This document shows, piece by piece, positions 51,728 to 60,870 of a stretch of DNA of 64,000 bases. Source of the stretch: Legionella_C dresdenensis (lineage in GTDB: Bacteria > Pseudomonadota > Gammaproteobacteria > Legionellales > Legionellaceae); assembly GCF_042649825.1 (NCBI RefSeq), contig NZ_JBHSAB010000014.1, positions 1 to 64,000 on the forward strand, written 5' to 3'. A model generated the notes under the pieces. It saw only the letters and a list, made by a program, of their open reading frames with translations, was not told the origin of the DNA and made no database searches. The number at the start of each line of letters is the position of its first letter. Positions within the stretch are counted from its first letter, which is position 1. The position numbers and the translations under genes are program-made.

Positions 51728-52432
51728 ATGATGGAACATCTTACGGAACATCAATTAAGTCAACTGATTATTAATTATCTCAAACATGCGCAACAACCAC
51801 GACAAACTCATAATAGATTACACCCGGCAGAGTTCACAGAATGGTATGCCGGAATCAAAAACAAACTCCGGCAATTTACTGAAACCAGTTACTTTAGTAG
51901 CTTTATTGAAGCCTGTGCAGATCTTGAAGACTTAATTACCTCGGCAGAGTCGGCCTGTAATCGAGGTTTTATGGGCGGCCACAAGCTGCAAGAATATTAC
52001 CTGTTACAAAGTCATATCTTAATGCTGTTGGCAAGCCGAATCTCTCCCCAGCAACCTGCTCTACTTAAATGGGCTCTTGAGTTTCTGTGTGGAGCGATCG
52101 AATCTGGTTGCAAGAATCAGGGAATATTTAAAATAGCGCTCGAGGTTCATATTGCTCAACTGAAAAAGTACAATGACTATTTTTCTTTTTGGAATCGATT
52201 TTTGCACAACTATGATGAAGCAGCTGCGCCATATACTTCTAGCGCATCCAGGAAGTTCATATTTTATAATAAACAGCTGGAAAAAAGATATCTGCAGGAA
52301 ATTGGGCCGCTCAATCAGCAATTGTTCCTGTGGTCTAAGCAGCTTCTTACCGAGTATTTAAGATGCGGTAAACCGGCTGAGATTGATTATTCTGCCCTTC
52401 TTCAGGGCCATGTTTCAATGCCAGCTTGTTAG
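51728..52432 (+). CDS. helical protein of unknown function
   Basis: The 234-residue protein has no signal peptide or membrane segment and no family I recognise. AAAGGAAA lies directly before the start. It ends convergently against the EF-hand-like gene, with a shared terminator between. Confidence 0.65.
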   Translation: MMEHLTEHQLSQLIINYLKHAQQPRQTHNRLHPAEFTEWYAGIKNKLRQFTETSYFSSFIEACADLEDLITSAESACNRGFMGGHKLQEYYLLQSHILMLLASRISPQQPALLKWALEFLCGAIESGCKNQGIFKIALEVHIAQLKKYNDYFSFWNRFLHNYDEAAAPYTSSASRKFIFYNKQLEKRYLQEIGPLNQQLFLWSKQLLTEYLRCGKPAEIDYSALLQGHVSMPAC

Positions 52433-52434
52433 CG

Positions 52435-52470
52435 TAAGGAGTGTTGGGCTGTAAAGCTCAACACTCCTTA
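52435..52470. terminator. bidirectional terminator
   Basis: A 16-bp stem (TAAGGAGTGTTGGGCT and its near-complement) with a short loop lies between two convergent genes, immediately after both stops. Confidence 0.7.
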
Positions 52471-52500
52471 CTTTGAGCAAAATCGTTATTACACTAGCGA

Positions 52501-53658
52501 TTAAACAGCCAGATCAACGTGCTGTACTGTTCCGGCTTCACCTTGTTCAGTTAAAAATAACCCAGTTGACCGGATAACGCCGGCTTGTTCCTGATCCGGG
52601 TTATTTACTGAAAACGGGGTGGCAGCCTTGCCAAGGTAAATGGCTCCGACATTGGCTTCTTTTAATGATTTTAATTGCTGTTCGCCTTGTTCCCCGGCGT
52701 TAAACCAGAGCATTAATTGTTCGTAAATTGAATCATTTTCATCAATCCAGCCATTGTTATCTTCGTCATAACCAGCCAGTTCAGCAAAGCCATCTCCGGT
52801 ATTAGCGCCGAACAGCTCATTTCCATCATTGATCTTGCCATCCTCATTTTTATCAAGCGCGAGGAATGCGCTGTTGCCCATCAGCATGGGAACTTTATCA
52901 AGCACGCCATCCATAGTCAGATCAAATTCAAAAGTTCTTTTATCAAGCTGTGCAGCATTGCCGCCAAAATTTAGCACCAGCGGATCTTTTAAAGCAGCGC
53001 TCAACCTCATTTCAAAGCCTTCATATTGCATGAACTCGCTGCTCATATTCAATTGCAGATTAACCTGAATAGTCTGGCCATCAGCGGTTTTTACCTGAGC
53101 CTGTGCCTGAAAAGAACTGCTTTGGCGTTGGTAAAAAAACTCATTAGACTGGTAATGGACCTCTAATGCTGCGGGAGCTGCCTGCGCTGCTTGTGCCGCT
53201 TCTGGAGCAGCTGCCTCTGGGTCTGCTTTACCTTTTTGCTCATTTACAAATTTTTCCAGTAAACTGTCAGTAAATTTTTCACCAGTGAGCGCTTCCAGAA
53301 GTAATTTTAATAACCATGATTCCAGGCTATCCTCCATTGTTAACTCAACCTCGGGATTGGAATTTTGCGCCGCCTGTTGTGCTCTCATTAGCTGCAATTG
53401 CTTTTGATTAGCGTCAGCTATCTGCTCTGCATGCTTCTGCATTCCGCTATCAGCAGCTTTCTCGTGTATCTGATTGTAGCTAAGCGCCGAATAACTTTCG
53501 ATGACGGTCGTATTCTGCATTTTTATCATGTTGACAGAGCTTTCGCCGGTAGCGGGATTATATGACATGGAGCCTGCTTGTAAGCTCTCATTTTTCACAT
53601 AACGAGTATAAGATGAATTATTGCTTGAGAGTTGGACATTACCTGATTCAATTCGCAT
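52501..53658 (-). CDS. EF-hand-like calcium-binding protein
   Basis: The 385-residue protein has two likely calcium loops, LDKNEDGKINDGNELFG and YDEDNNGWIDENDSIYEQL (~265-315), with Asp/Asn at the expected positions. The middle (~150-180) is Ala-rich and the N-terminus is Ser/Asn-rich without a Sec signal. Similar proteins of unknown role are widespread in gammaproteobacteria. No RTX repeats are seen. Confidence 0.75.
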   Translation of the reverse strand: MRIESGNVQLSSNNSSYTRYVKNESLQAGSMSYNPATGESSVNMIKMQNTTVIESYSALSYNQIHEKAADSGMQKHAEQIADANQKQLQLMRAQQAAQNSNPEVELTMEDSLESWLLKLLLEALTGEKFTDSLLEKFVNEQKGKADPEAAAPEAAQAAQAAPAALEVHYQSNEFFYQRQSSSFQAQAQVKTADGQTIQVNLQLNMSSEFMQYEGFEMRLSAALKDPLVLNFGGNAAQLDKRTFEFDLTMDGVLDKVPMLMGNSAFLALDKNEDGKINDGNELFGANTGDGFAELAGYDEDNNGWIDENDSIYEQLMLWFNAGEQGEQQLKSLKEANVGAIYLGKAATPFSVNNPDQEQAGVIRSTGLFLTEQGEAGTVQHVDLAV

Positions 53659-53734
53659 GATAACCGCCGATCGAGGAGGGTGTACTTTAACAATCGGCGG
53701 GCAATTAACAAACTTTAATCAATATTTACAGTAT

Positions 53735-54925
53735 TTAAACACTTCTGGCTTTCTCACCAAGACAAGCAGCCATCCAGAGCAGGAAAAAATAACCCGATCC
53801 GGAATAAAAAAGCAGTGAGTCCGTGAAGTTAGCCAGCCCAATCGCAGCAAGCAGCGCTAGTCCTATAGGCCGCATGGCGGATAGCCGCCAGGTAGCCCGT
53901 AACAAACTAATGGCTAGCCAGGCTAATATCGCAAACCCAAATAAACCGAACTCAACCAGGACTAACCAATATTGGCTATGCGGCTCAAGCAAAGTTCTAT
54001 CCCATGAGGGAACAGGCTTATCAATCCGGAATGAGGCAGTAAAACTGGCGGTTCCATTCCCAAATAGCGGATGCTGTATAAAAAGCTGTTGGGCATAGTT
54101 ATGAAATTGTATCCTGTAGCCAATCGAAGTATCTTTATTTTGTTTATAGTGCTGAAACTCATACACTGCCGTTTTGACTCCAAGCTGCATATAGTCGCTA
54201 GTACTGTAGCATCCCAAAAAAACTGCGGCAATCACTGCAAAACCGGCCAGAGCCTGCTTCCAGCTGAATGTCTGCAGAACCAGCAAGCCCAATAAAAGCA
54301 GATAAATCACATACCCTGTACGTCCAACGCTGACAAACAGATTTTGGTAGCTGAATAAAGTAAACAGTAAAAGATAAGCGATACGCACTACCCCTCGCCG
54401 CCTGAAAAATAACAGAGCACTCAAATAAGCCGCAAATGACATCATGATGCCGGTCATAATATGGTTTCGGAATACGCTATCAGCATTTACTTTTACTGTT
54501 ATCAGTACCCCTTTGGCGACCAGAACCGAGAGCACCGCCGTTAGCGCCATCGCCGCAATGTAAGCCAGGATCGCACTTTCCCGCGTTTTCCGATTTTGCA
54601 AGCCTACTACCAGAATTGGCAGAAACAGGAGTTTGGCATATTTCTCTAGCACCAGCATTTTTTCCTTTATCGTAGCAGGCCCCCATAAGCAACCGACAAG
54701 AGCCAAAGCAAACAAGGCAATAGCAGCCTTGCACCAGGACTGTGAAAATAAACTGACAATCTGGCGACGATAATCAGGTGCAGCGATAATTGCCAGAATT
54801 GATAACACCATTAAAATACTTTTTCCACTTGAGCTTAATGGCGTTACAAAAAATAACAATGGTAAAAGAATGGGAACCAGCTTTGCTGAAGTCCATTGGG
54901 GTTGTGATTGTTCAATTGCCTGCAT
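53735..54925 (-). CDS. O-antigen ligase family membrane protein
   Basis: A 396-residue protein with about 11 helices. A large periplasmic loop with HPLFGNGTASF and, later, EPHSQYWLVLVEFGLFGF is typical of the Wzy_C/WaaL group. These proteins join O-antigen to lipid A-core or polymerise polysaccharide. Which one cannot be told. No other O-antigen genes are nearby. Confidence 0.83.
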   Translation of the reverse strand: MQAIEQSQPQWTSAKLVPILLPLLFFVTPLSSSGKSILMVLSILAIIAAPDYRRQIVSLFSQSWCKAAIALFALALVGCLWGPATIKEKMLVLEKYAKLLFLPILVVGLQNRKTRESAILAYIAAMALTAVLSVLVAKGVLITVKVNADSVFRNHIMTGIMMSFAAYLSALLFFRRRGVVRIAYLLLFTLFSYQNLFVSVGRTGYVIYLLLLGLLVLQTFSWKQALAGFAVIAAVFLGCYSTSDYMQLGVKTAVYEFQHYKQNKDTSIGYRIQFHNYAQQLFIQHPLFGNGTASFTASFRIDKPVPSWDRTLLEPHSQYWLVLVEFGLFGFAILAWLAISLLRATWRLSAMRPIGLALLAAIGLANFTDSLLFYSGSGYFFLLWMAACLGEKARSV

Positions 54926-54994
54926 TGGTTAACTCGTTAGATGATTCGAGCAGCAATTATACTTAATAAATGAGAAATGCGATATCCTGAAAAC

Positions 54995-55020
54995 AGGTTG
55001 GGCCGTTTCCGGCCCAACCT
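54995..55020 (-). terminator. terminator after the phasin gene
   Basis: AGGTTGGGCCG and CGGCCCAACCT form an 11-bp stem with a 4-bp loop, 7 bp after the phasin stop and followed by GTTTTC on the minus strand. Confidence 0.7.
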
Positions 55021-55026
55021 TCGTTT

Positions 55027-55308
55027 TTAATGCTTGGCTTCAGTTTTTTTCTTAACGTCCTGAACTGCAGATAGCATCGCTTTTTCCACAATACGGAAAG
55101 ATTTTTGCAGATAATCAAGCGCCAGATGGCCATTCTCTACCGCAACTTTAATTTGTTGCTCCACCAGCTCTTCCGGGCTTTTGACATCGCCGGGTTTAAC
55201 GTAATTAATATTTTGTAATGTTTGAACACCCAGGGCGGCAAGCTCTTGAAAAGGTTCTTGCGCTTTTTTACCCATCTCAGTCAGTTTTTCAAAATTAATG
55301 TGGTCCAT
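55027..55308 (-). CDS. phaP: phasin-like PHB granule protein
   Basis: Phasins coat polyhydroxybutyrate granules. The 93-residue helical protein (QEPFQELAALGVQTLQNI, SPEELVEQQIKVAVENGH) fits the phasin_2 pattern. The chosen start has GGAG 8 bp before it; an upstream ATG (55332) lacks one. It follows phaR, and phaB genes lie upstream, so all belong to PHB metabolism. Confidence 0.8.
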   Translation of the reverse strand: MDHINFEKLTEMGKKAQEPFQELAALGVQTLQNINYVKPGDVKSPEELVEQQIKVAVENGHLALDYLQKSFRIVEKAMLSAVQDVKKKTEAKH

Positions 55309-55404
55309 GGCAGTCTCCGCGTAATGTTGCATTGCACAATATTAGATTAGGCCGTTCCGTACCTGTTTGTCAAGCGTTTATAATATTTTTTTTGCAGTGC
55401 ACCA

Positions 55405-55809
55405 TTATTTGAACTTAAAAAGGTTCTGCCATTGTTTGGTAATCGTATCCATTTGTTGCTGCCAGGCGTCGGTTGCCTGTTTATACGGATTAGTATGAGT
55501 TGATTTTTCCATCATATTAAATAACCCTTCCAGACCGCTTTTAAATGCCTGGTGCATGGGATGATGAGCGGCAATAATCAACTGCCTTAACATATCGGCA
55601 GTAAAAAATTTACTTGGACCATTTTCCATATCAACAAAAATCTGCAGCAGCGTAGCTGACGTGATATCAGCCTCAGTTGCAGCATCTTCCACACGGAATG
55701 GTATTTGCTCAAGCACATAGCGCTGTAATTCTTCAACCGTAATGTATTGGCTAATTTCAGTATCGTACAAGCGGCGATTCTTATATTTTTTTATTAATCG
55801 TGGTTTCAT
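55405..55809 (-). CDS. phaR: PHB synthesis regulator PhaR
   Basis: PhaR represses phasin genes until PHB granules bind it. The first ~60 residues match the PHB accumulation regulator domain (IKKYKNRRLYDTEISQYIT). The C-terminal half is helical. At 134 residues it is within the family range. Confidence 0.9.
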   Translation of the reverse strand: MKPRLIKKYKNRRLYDTEISQYITVEELQRYVLEQIPFRVEDAATEADITSATLLQIFVDMENGPSKFFTADMLRQLIIAAHHPMHQAFKSGLEGLFNMMEKSTHTNPYKQATDAWQQQMDTITKQWQNLFKFK

Positions 55810-55834
55810 AAAACTCTCAGGTTATGCCTGCAAG

Positions 55835-55855
55835 TACCGCGGACAAGCCGCGGTA
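55835..55855. repeat. GCCGCGG hairpin, copy 1
   Basis: TACCGCGG and CCGCGGTA flank ACAAG, a perfect 8-bp stem. A sibling with the same loop region (GACAAGCC) is at 57543-57565. It lies downstream of the first phaB and may end its transcript. Confidence 0.65.
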
Positions 55856-55877
55856 TGTAGGGAAATAATACAGCGAT

Positions 55878-56624
55878 TTAATACATATGCAAACCGCCGT
55901 TAATACTCAGGTTAGCGCCAGTAAGGTAACGGCTTTTATCGCTTATTAAAAACTCAATTGCCCAGGCAATTTCTTCTGGCTCTGCCAAACGCTTGGCAGG
56001 TATCAGTTCAATAATCGATTGCAGGATATCTGGCCTTATTCCTTTCATCAGGCGAGTGTTTACATAACCCGGCGATATACTGTTTACTGTAATATTTTTT
56101 GCCATCAACTCTTGCGCAAGGCTTTTGGTAAAACCGTATACGCCTGCTTTTGAAGCAGCATAATTGGCTTGCGAAAACTGGCCTTTCTGAGCATTCACCG
56201 ATGAGACATTGACAATGCGGCCATGCTGCTGGTTACGCATTGCTTCAACAACCTGCCTGGTTACATTAAACATTCCGTCAAGATTTACCCTCAGCACTTC
56301 ATCCCATTGCTGCTTGGTCATCTTGTTAAACACCGCATCGCGGGTTATACCGGCATTATTAATCAATGTATCAATGCGGCCAAACTCGTTCAATATGGTT
56401 TTAACAACCCGCTCGCACTCATCAAAGTTGGTCACATCCATATGCTGGAATCTGACATTGGCATAACCTTGCTCATTAAGCTCTGATTGCCATAAGTTTC
56501 CCTGATTGCCGGCAACCACATCAAGAGCGATTACATGGCCATACAATGGGCTTAACTGTTTAGCGACCGCGGTGCCGATATCGCCTGTACCGCCTGTAAT
56601 TAACGCAATTTTATCATTTGGCAT
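55878..56624 (-). CDS. phaB: acetoacetyl-CoA reductase
   Basis: Reduces acetoacetyl-CoA to (R)-3-hydroxybutyryl-CoA with NADPH, the second step of PHB synthesis. Short-chain dehydrogenase marks: TGGTGDIGTA (nucleotide binding), NNAG, the catalytic Ser (VNVSSVNAQKGQF) and YAASK. The 248-residue length is normal. It lies 25 bp downstream of a second phaB, a tandem pair. Confidence 0.93.
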   Translation of the reverse strand: MPNDKIALITGGTGDIGTAVAKQLSPLYGHVIALDVVAGNQGNLWQSELNEQGYANVRFQHMDVTNFDECERVVKTILNEFGRIDTLINNAGITRDAVFNKMTKQQWDEVLRVNLDGMFNVTRQVVEAMRNQQHGRIVNVSSVNAQKGQFSQANYAASKAGVYGFTKSLAQELMAKNITVNSISPGYVNTRLMKGIRPDILQSIIELIPAKRLAEPEEIAWAIEFLISDKSRYLTGANLSINGGLHMY

Positions 56625-56649
56625 GATTTTATCCTGAGTAAACGGTCAA

Positions 56650-57390
56650 TTACATGTATTGGCCGCCGTTAATGTCAATATTGGCACCAGTAATAAACCC
56701 GGCATCCGGCGCTGCCAGAAAAGCGACTACATCAGCCACTTCTTCAGGCCGTCCTAACCGTCCGACAGGTATATTTGCGATGATCCCTTTTAATACGTCT
56801 TCTTTTACAGCAGCCAGCATAGGCGTTTCAATATAACCGGGAGAGATCGTATTGACGGTAATTCCCTTATTTGCCACTTCCAGAGCAAGGCTTTTGGTAA
56901 ATCCATAGAGCGCGGCCTTGGTTGAAGCATAATTACATTGACCAAACTGCCCCTTGCGGCCATTGATTGAGGAAATACTGATAATACGGCCGTAATTTCT
57001 GTCAATCATGGTAGATAAAATATTGCGGGTTACGTTAAACGCGCTGGTTAAATTGGCATCGATTACCTGCTGCCATTGCTGCGAAGTCATCTTTCTGAGA
57101 CTGGTATCCGCAGTTATGCCGGCATTATTAACCAGAATATCAATATGACCATAGCGCTCTAATACTAAAGCGGTCATTTTTTCACAATCTTCAAATTTGG
57201 AGATATCAGCATAAACAATATCAATATCATAACCAGCAGCACGTTGTTCTGCCTGCCAACGTTTTGCCTCGTCATGATTACCATCTTTGAAATAACATGC
57301 TACAACCTGATATTGTCCAGCCAGACGGCGGCAAATAGCTGTGCCAATTCCCCCAGTACCTCCTGTCACTACAGCGGTCATTCTATCCAT
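56650..57390 (-). CDS. phaB: acetoacetyl-CoA reductase, second copy
   Basis: Paralogue of the gene just downstream, with TGGTGGIGTA, NNAG, SISSINGRKGQFGQ and YASTK. The two proteins share the same end (ANIDINGGQYM against ANLSINGGLHMY). The tandem pair probably forms one transcript from upstream of 57390. No phaA or phaC is in the window. Confidence 0.92.
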   Translation of the reverse strand: MDRMTAVVTGGTGGIGTAICRRLAGQYQVVACYFKDGNHDEAKRWQAEQRAAGYDIDIVYADISKFEDCEKMTALVLERYGHIDILVNNAGITADTSLRKMTSQQWQQVIDANLTSAFNVTRNILSTMIDRNYGRIISISSINGRKGQFGQCNYASTKAALYGFTKSLALEVANKGITVNTISPGYIETPMLAAVKEDVLKGIIANIPVGRLGRPEEVADVVAFLAAPDAGFITGANIDINGGQYM

Positions 57391-57542
57391 AAAATTAACC
57401 TCGTTGTTCTGTTACCGGTAGTCTTACTACAAAGCAAAAATTGAATAAAGTCAATTAAATTCACTACAACCGATTTAATATAGCATTGCCTTGGGATTTT
57501 TGCCTGGAGAATTTGCAGAAACTTTGTCAGGGGAATTTATGA

Positions 57543-57565
57543 ATGCCGCAGACAAGCCGCGGCAT
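57543..57565. repeat. GCCGCGG hairpin, copy 2
   Basis: ATGCCGC and GCGGCAT flank AGACAAGCC. Same family as 55835-55855. It lies downstream of the desaturase gene. Confidence 0.65.
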
Positions 57566-57576
57566 GTAGATATGAA

Positions 57577-58770
57577 TTACACTTTAACAGGTTTTGGAAC
57601 AAAGCCTTTAATCTGTTGAGCAAACTGATGCAGCACATCCAGACCGGATTCTTCAGCCTGGCGGCACCATTGCTGCAGGGCTTCTACCAGTTCTTTTTGC
57701 GATGAAGCTGTTTTAAGCCAGATATTTTGCAGTGATTGCCGATAATTATATACGATGCGTAACTGCTCGCGGCAATCCAGTAATGCCTGCAGACGAGTAC
57801 GCGCACGCGGTGAAAGCAAATTATCCTGCAAACGTAACAAGCGGCCTGCACGTTGAAACAATTTTCGCTCAGCCTTATCGCCAACATCGGTTACTACCTG
57901 TTTTTCACGCTTCAGAATAGGGCGGATTACTCGTTTGTAATAAAAGGACATTACCTGAAAACGATTGCTGATCACCGCTTTAACGGTATCGATATCAACA
58001 TGCAGCTTGCCTTCTTCCATAGCAAGTTTGGGCGGTAATTTTTTGACCTTGGCAAGACCGAGAAAAGATAAACAGCGGATATACAGCCAGCCTATATCAA
58101 ACTCCCACCATTTCACAGAAAATTTGGCTGATGAGGCAAATGTATGGTGGTTATTATGCAACTCTTCGCCGCCAATCCAGAATGCCCATGGAATAATGTT
58201 GGTCGCAGCGTCATGGCATTCAAAATTACGATAGCCCCAATGATGGCCGATACCATTGATAACGCCTGCTGCATGCAGCGGGATCCATAACATTTGAATT
58301 GCCCAGATAGAGATGCCAGGAATACCAAACAAGACCAGATTAAGCAGGAACATGATCAAAATGCCCTTGGAGCTAAAGCGGGAATAAACATTGCGCTCAA
58401 GCCAGTCATTCGGTGTTCCATGGGAATATTTGGCGATCATCTCCCGGTCTTTTGCAGCATCGCGATATAATTCGGCGCCTTGCCAGAAAACTTTTTTTAT
58501 CCCCAGAACTTTGGGGCTATGCGGGTCGCCTTCAATATCAGTAGTGGCATGATGTTTTCGGTGAATTGCAACCCATTCCGCAGTCACCATACCAGTAGTT
58601 AACCATAACCAGAAACGAAAAAAATGGCTGATCAGAGGATGTAGCGTCAATGCCCTGTGAGTTTGGCAGCGATGCAAATAGATTGTTACCGCAGCAATAG
58701 TAATTTGGGTTAAAATGACTGTTGCAATCACATATCCCCAAAATGACAGGTTTAAAATGCCAAAAAGCAT
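57577..58770 (-). CDS. fatty-acid desaturase
   Basis: A membrane di-iron enzyme that adds a cis double bond to acyl chains. The three His boxes are HRCQTH (~35), HRKHH (~72) and HNNHH (~210). Two pairs of membrane helices are seen. The C-terminal ~130 residues are helical and charged, as in some Pseudomonas desaturases. The start with AAAGGGGAA about 6 bp before it is preferred over an ATG at 58794. Confidence 0.92.
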   Translation of the reverse strand: MLFGILNLSFWGYVIATVILTQITIAAVTIYLHRCQTHRALTLHPLISHFFRFWLWLTTGMVTAEWVAIHRKHHATTDIEGDPHSPKVLGIKKVFWQGAELYRDAAKDREMIAKYSHGTPNDWLERNVYSRFSSKGILIMFLLNLVLFGIPGISIWAIQMLWIPLHAAGVINGIGHHWGYRNFECHDAATNIIPWAFWIGGEELHNNHHTFASSAKFSVKWWEFDIGWLYIRCLSFLGLAKVKKLPPKLAMEEGKLHVDIDTVKAVISNRFQVMSFYYKRVIRPILKREKQVVTDVGDKAERKLFQRAGRLLRLQDNLLSPRARTRLQALLDCREQLRIVYNYRQSLQNIWLKTASSQKELVEALQQWCRQAEESGLDVLHQFAQQIKGFVPKPVKV

Positions 58771-58940
58771 GGACTGTTCCCCTTTATTAATCATTACTTT
58801 TATATGATATCACATTTTATACAAGGTTTGTGGTTTATCTCGAGTTTTATCGTACATAAAAACATTGCATACCGGCTTATTGTAGGCAATAATTTTTATA
58901 TAGTGAGATAAATTTGAATTTGTTACCAGGACGTGATCAT

Positions 58941-59177
58941 ATGAATGGCAAATTGCAGCAGATAATCCAGAGTTTAGTTCCCTTTTTAATCATGGGTATT
59001 GCTATTGCCATGCTAATTGGTTTGTTCATTATGTTTTCCTACGTGTTAATCTGGGGTATTTTTATTGGCGGCGTGCTTTGGTTTGCCGCTCTTATCAAGG
59101 ATTACCTGTTTCCTCCTCCTCCCGAAGAGAAACACGAAGGCCGTGTGATTGAACACAAAGATCATGATAAAAAATAA
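58941..59177 (+). CDS. small membrane protein
   Basis: A 78-residue protein with two adjoining hydrophobic helices (VPFLIMGIAIAMLIGLFIM and VLIWGIFIGGVLWFAALI), then a charged cytoplasmic tail with PPPPEEKHEG. Function unknown. AGGA lies 9 bp before the ATG; an upstream TTG (58914) is possible but weak. mutM follows after 11 bp. Confidence 0.7.
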   Translation: MNGKLQQIIQSLVPFLIMGIAIAMLIGLFIMFSYVLIWGIFIGGVLWFAALIKDYLFPPPPEEKHEGRVIEHKDHDKK

Positions 59178-59188
59178 GATGTTGCCTT

Positions 59189-60019
59189 ATGCCTGAATTA
59201 CCTGAAGTTGAAACGACCCGTCTTGCTGTCGCTCCCTGCTTGCTGAAGCAGACTATTAAACAGATTATTGTCCGCAATGCCGGATTACGCCAGCCTGTAC
59301 CCGATGACTTGAGCCTGTCTGCGCCGGGGCAGCAAATCAGGCACATCTCGCGCCGTTCGAAATACCTGTTGATTTATCTGACTCAAGGTTGTGTATTAAT
59401 TCATTTGGGGATGTCAGGCCACTTAAGATTGTTATCCAATCCGGTTGCCCCTGGCAAACATGATCATATTGATATGATATTATCCAACGGGAAAATCCTT
59501 CGCTATAATGATCCCAGACGTTTTGGCTTATGGCTTTATCTGCAAGACAACCCTGATTTGCACCCGTTAATAAAAAATCTTGGCCCTGAACCTTTGTCAG
59601 ATGAATTTAATGACGACTATTTATCCCGGCAGGCTGTACGAAAAAAAACCAACGTCAAATCATTCATTATGAATAATCACATTGTGGTGGGAGTCGGGAA
59701 TATTTACGCAACCGAAAGCCTTTACCGGGCAGGCATCCATCCCCTGCGCGCCGCTTCGACATTGACGAGTAATGAGCTGCAACGGCTGGTTACTATCATC
59801 CGGCAGGTACTTAAGGAAGCGATTAAAGCAGGAGGTACCACCTTAAAAGACTTCTATGTGCTGGATGGAAAACCGGGTTACTTTGCCCAAAGCCTGCAAG
59901 TATATGGCCGAAACAACCAGCCCTGTTTTCAATGCGCATCTGTAATTGAAATGACCCGAATAACCGGCCGTGCTTCGGCATACTGCCCGACTTGCCAGCC
60001 ATTCTTGCCATTAATTTAA
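59189..60019 (+). CDS. mutM: formamidopyrimidine-DNA glycosylase
   Basis: Removes 8-oxoguanine and formamidopyrimidines and cuts the strand. The N-terminus PELPEVETTR provides the catalytic Pro and Glu. The helix-two-turn-helix NIYATESLYRAGIHP (~173) and the C-terminal zinc finger (CFQC...CPTC) are intact. At 276 residues it is full length. Confidence 0.97.
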   Translation: MPELPEVETTRLAVAPCLLKQTIKQIIVRNAGLRQPVPDDLSLSAPGQQIRHISRRSKYLLIYLTQGCVLIHLGMSGHLRLLSNPVAPGKHDHIDMILSNGKILRYNDPRRFGLWLYLQDNPDLHPLIKNLGPEPLSDEFNDDYLSRQAVRKKTNVKSFIMNNHIVVGVGNIYATESLYRAGIHPLRAASTLTSNELQRLVTIIRQVLKEAIKAGGTTLKDFYVLDGKPGYFAQSLQVYGRNNQPCFQCASVIEMTRITGRASAYCPTCQPFLPLI

Positions 60020-60099
60020 GAAAGATCCACGAATACTGTCCAAAGTTAACTGCATGGAGTATGATCCTGATTTAATTTTGTTTTGTGTTGTGAACAATT

Positions 60100-60870
60100 A
60101 TGAAAATAAGCCGATCCCGTACTCGTTTAATTACATTGATATCAGTGCTATACACTGCCAATTCGTGTATTCAATCGATTATTCGAGGATATACTGGTAA
60201 AACAAACCGTAAGTGGGTTGATAAAACTATCCATCGTTGGGTCGATCGGCTGCTGAATTTAATTGGCGTTACCTGCAAAGTGGTGAACCCCTATAATGTC
60301 CAACCGCAACCTGGCCAGGCAACTATTATTATGTGTAACCATGCCAGCCTTTATGATATTCCGCTCAGCTTTAAAGCATTTCCAAATCACTCTATCCGTA
60401 TGCTTGCCAAAAAAGAACTGTCCCGTATCCCGTTGATGGGGAAAGGCATGACAGCAGCGGAATTTGCATTTATTGATCGCAGAAACCGAATACAGGCCAT
60501 TAAAGATCTTGAATATGCCCGAAAGTTGATGGAAAGCGGTATTATTTTATGGATAGCTCCCGAAGGAACCCGCTCCAAAGACGGCAAACTGGCTCCATTT
60601 AAAAAGGGAGGATTTATTACCGCCATTCAAGCCAAGGCAACTATTATCCCGCTGGGAATCCGCGGCGCCTATGAGATTCTTCCCGCCCGCACCATGCAAT
60701 TAAACCTGAATCAGGTCGCTGAACTTCATATCGGTCAACCAATCGATGCTTCGCAGTACACTCTGGAAAACAAAGAAGAACTGGTTAACCGGGTCCATCA
60801 GGTTATAAAAGAGCTGGCAGAGGGTAATCCATTACCAGTTAATGATTTACCCCATACCCTTCCGGGTTAA
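60100..60870 (+). CDS. plsC: 1-acyl-glycerol-3-phosphate acyltransferase
   Basis: Makes phosphatidic acid from lysophosphatidate. The motifs NHASLYD (HX4D), the FIDRRNR stretch, PEGTRSKDGKL and the late IIPLGIRGAY are in order. At 256 residues it is normal. The 3' end overlaps the 3' end of ggt by 32 bp on the opposite strand. Confidence 0.92.
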   Translation: MKISRSRTRLITLISVLYTANSCIQSIIRGYTGKTNRKWVDKTIHRWVDRLLNLIGVTCKVVNPYNVQPQPGQATIIMCNHASLYDIPLSFKAFPNHSIRMLAKKELSRIPLMGKGMTAAEFAFIDRRNRIQAIKDLEYARKLMESGIILWIAPEGTRSKDGKLAPFKKGGFITAIQAKATIIPLGIRGAYEILPARTMQLNLNQVAELHIGQPIDASQYTLENKEELVNRVHQVIKELAEGNPLPVNDLPHTLPG

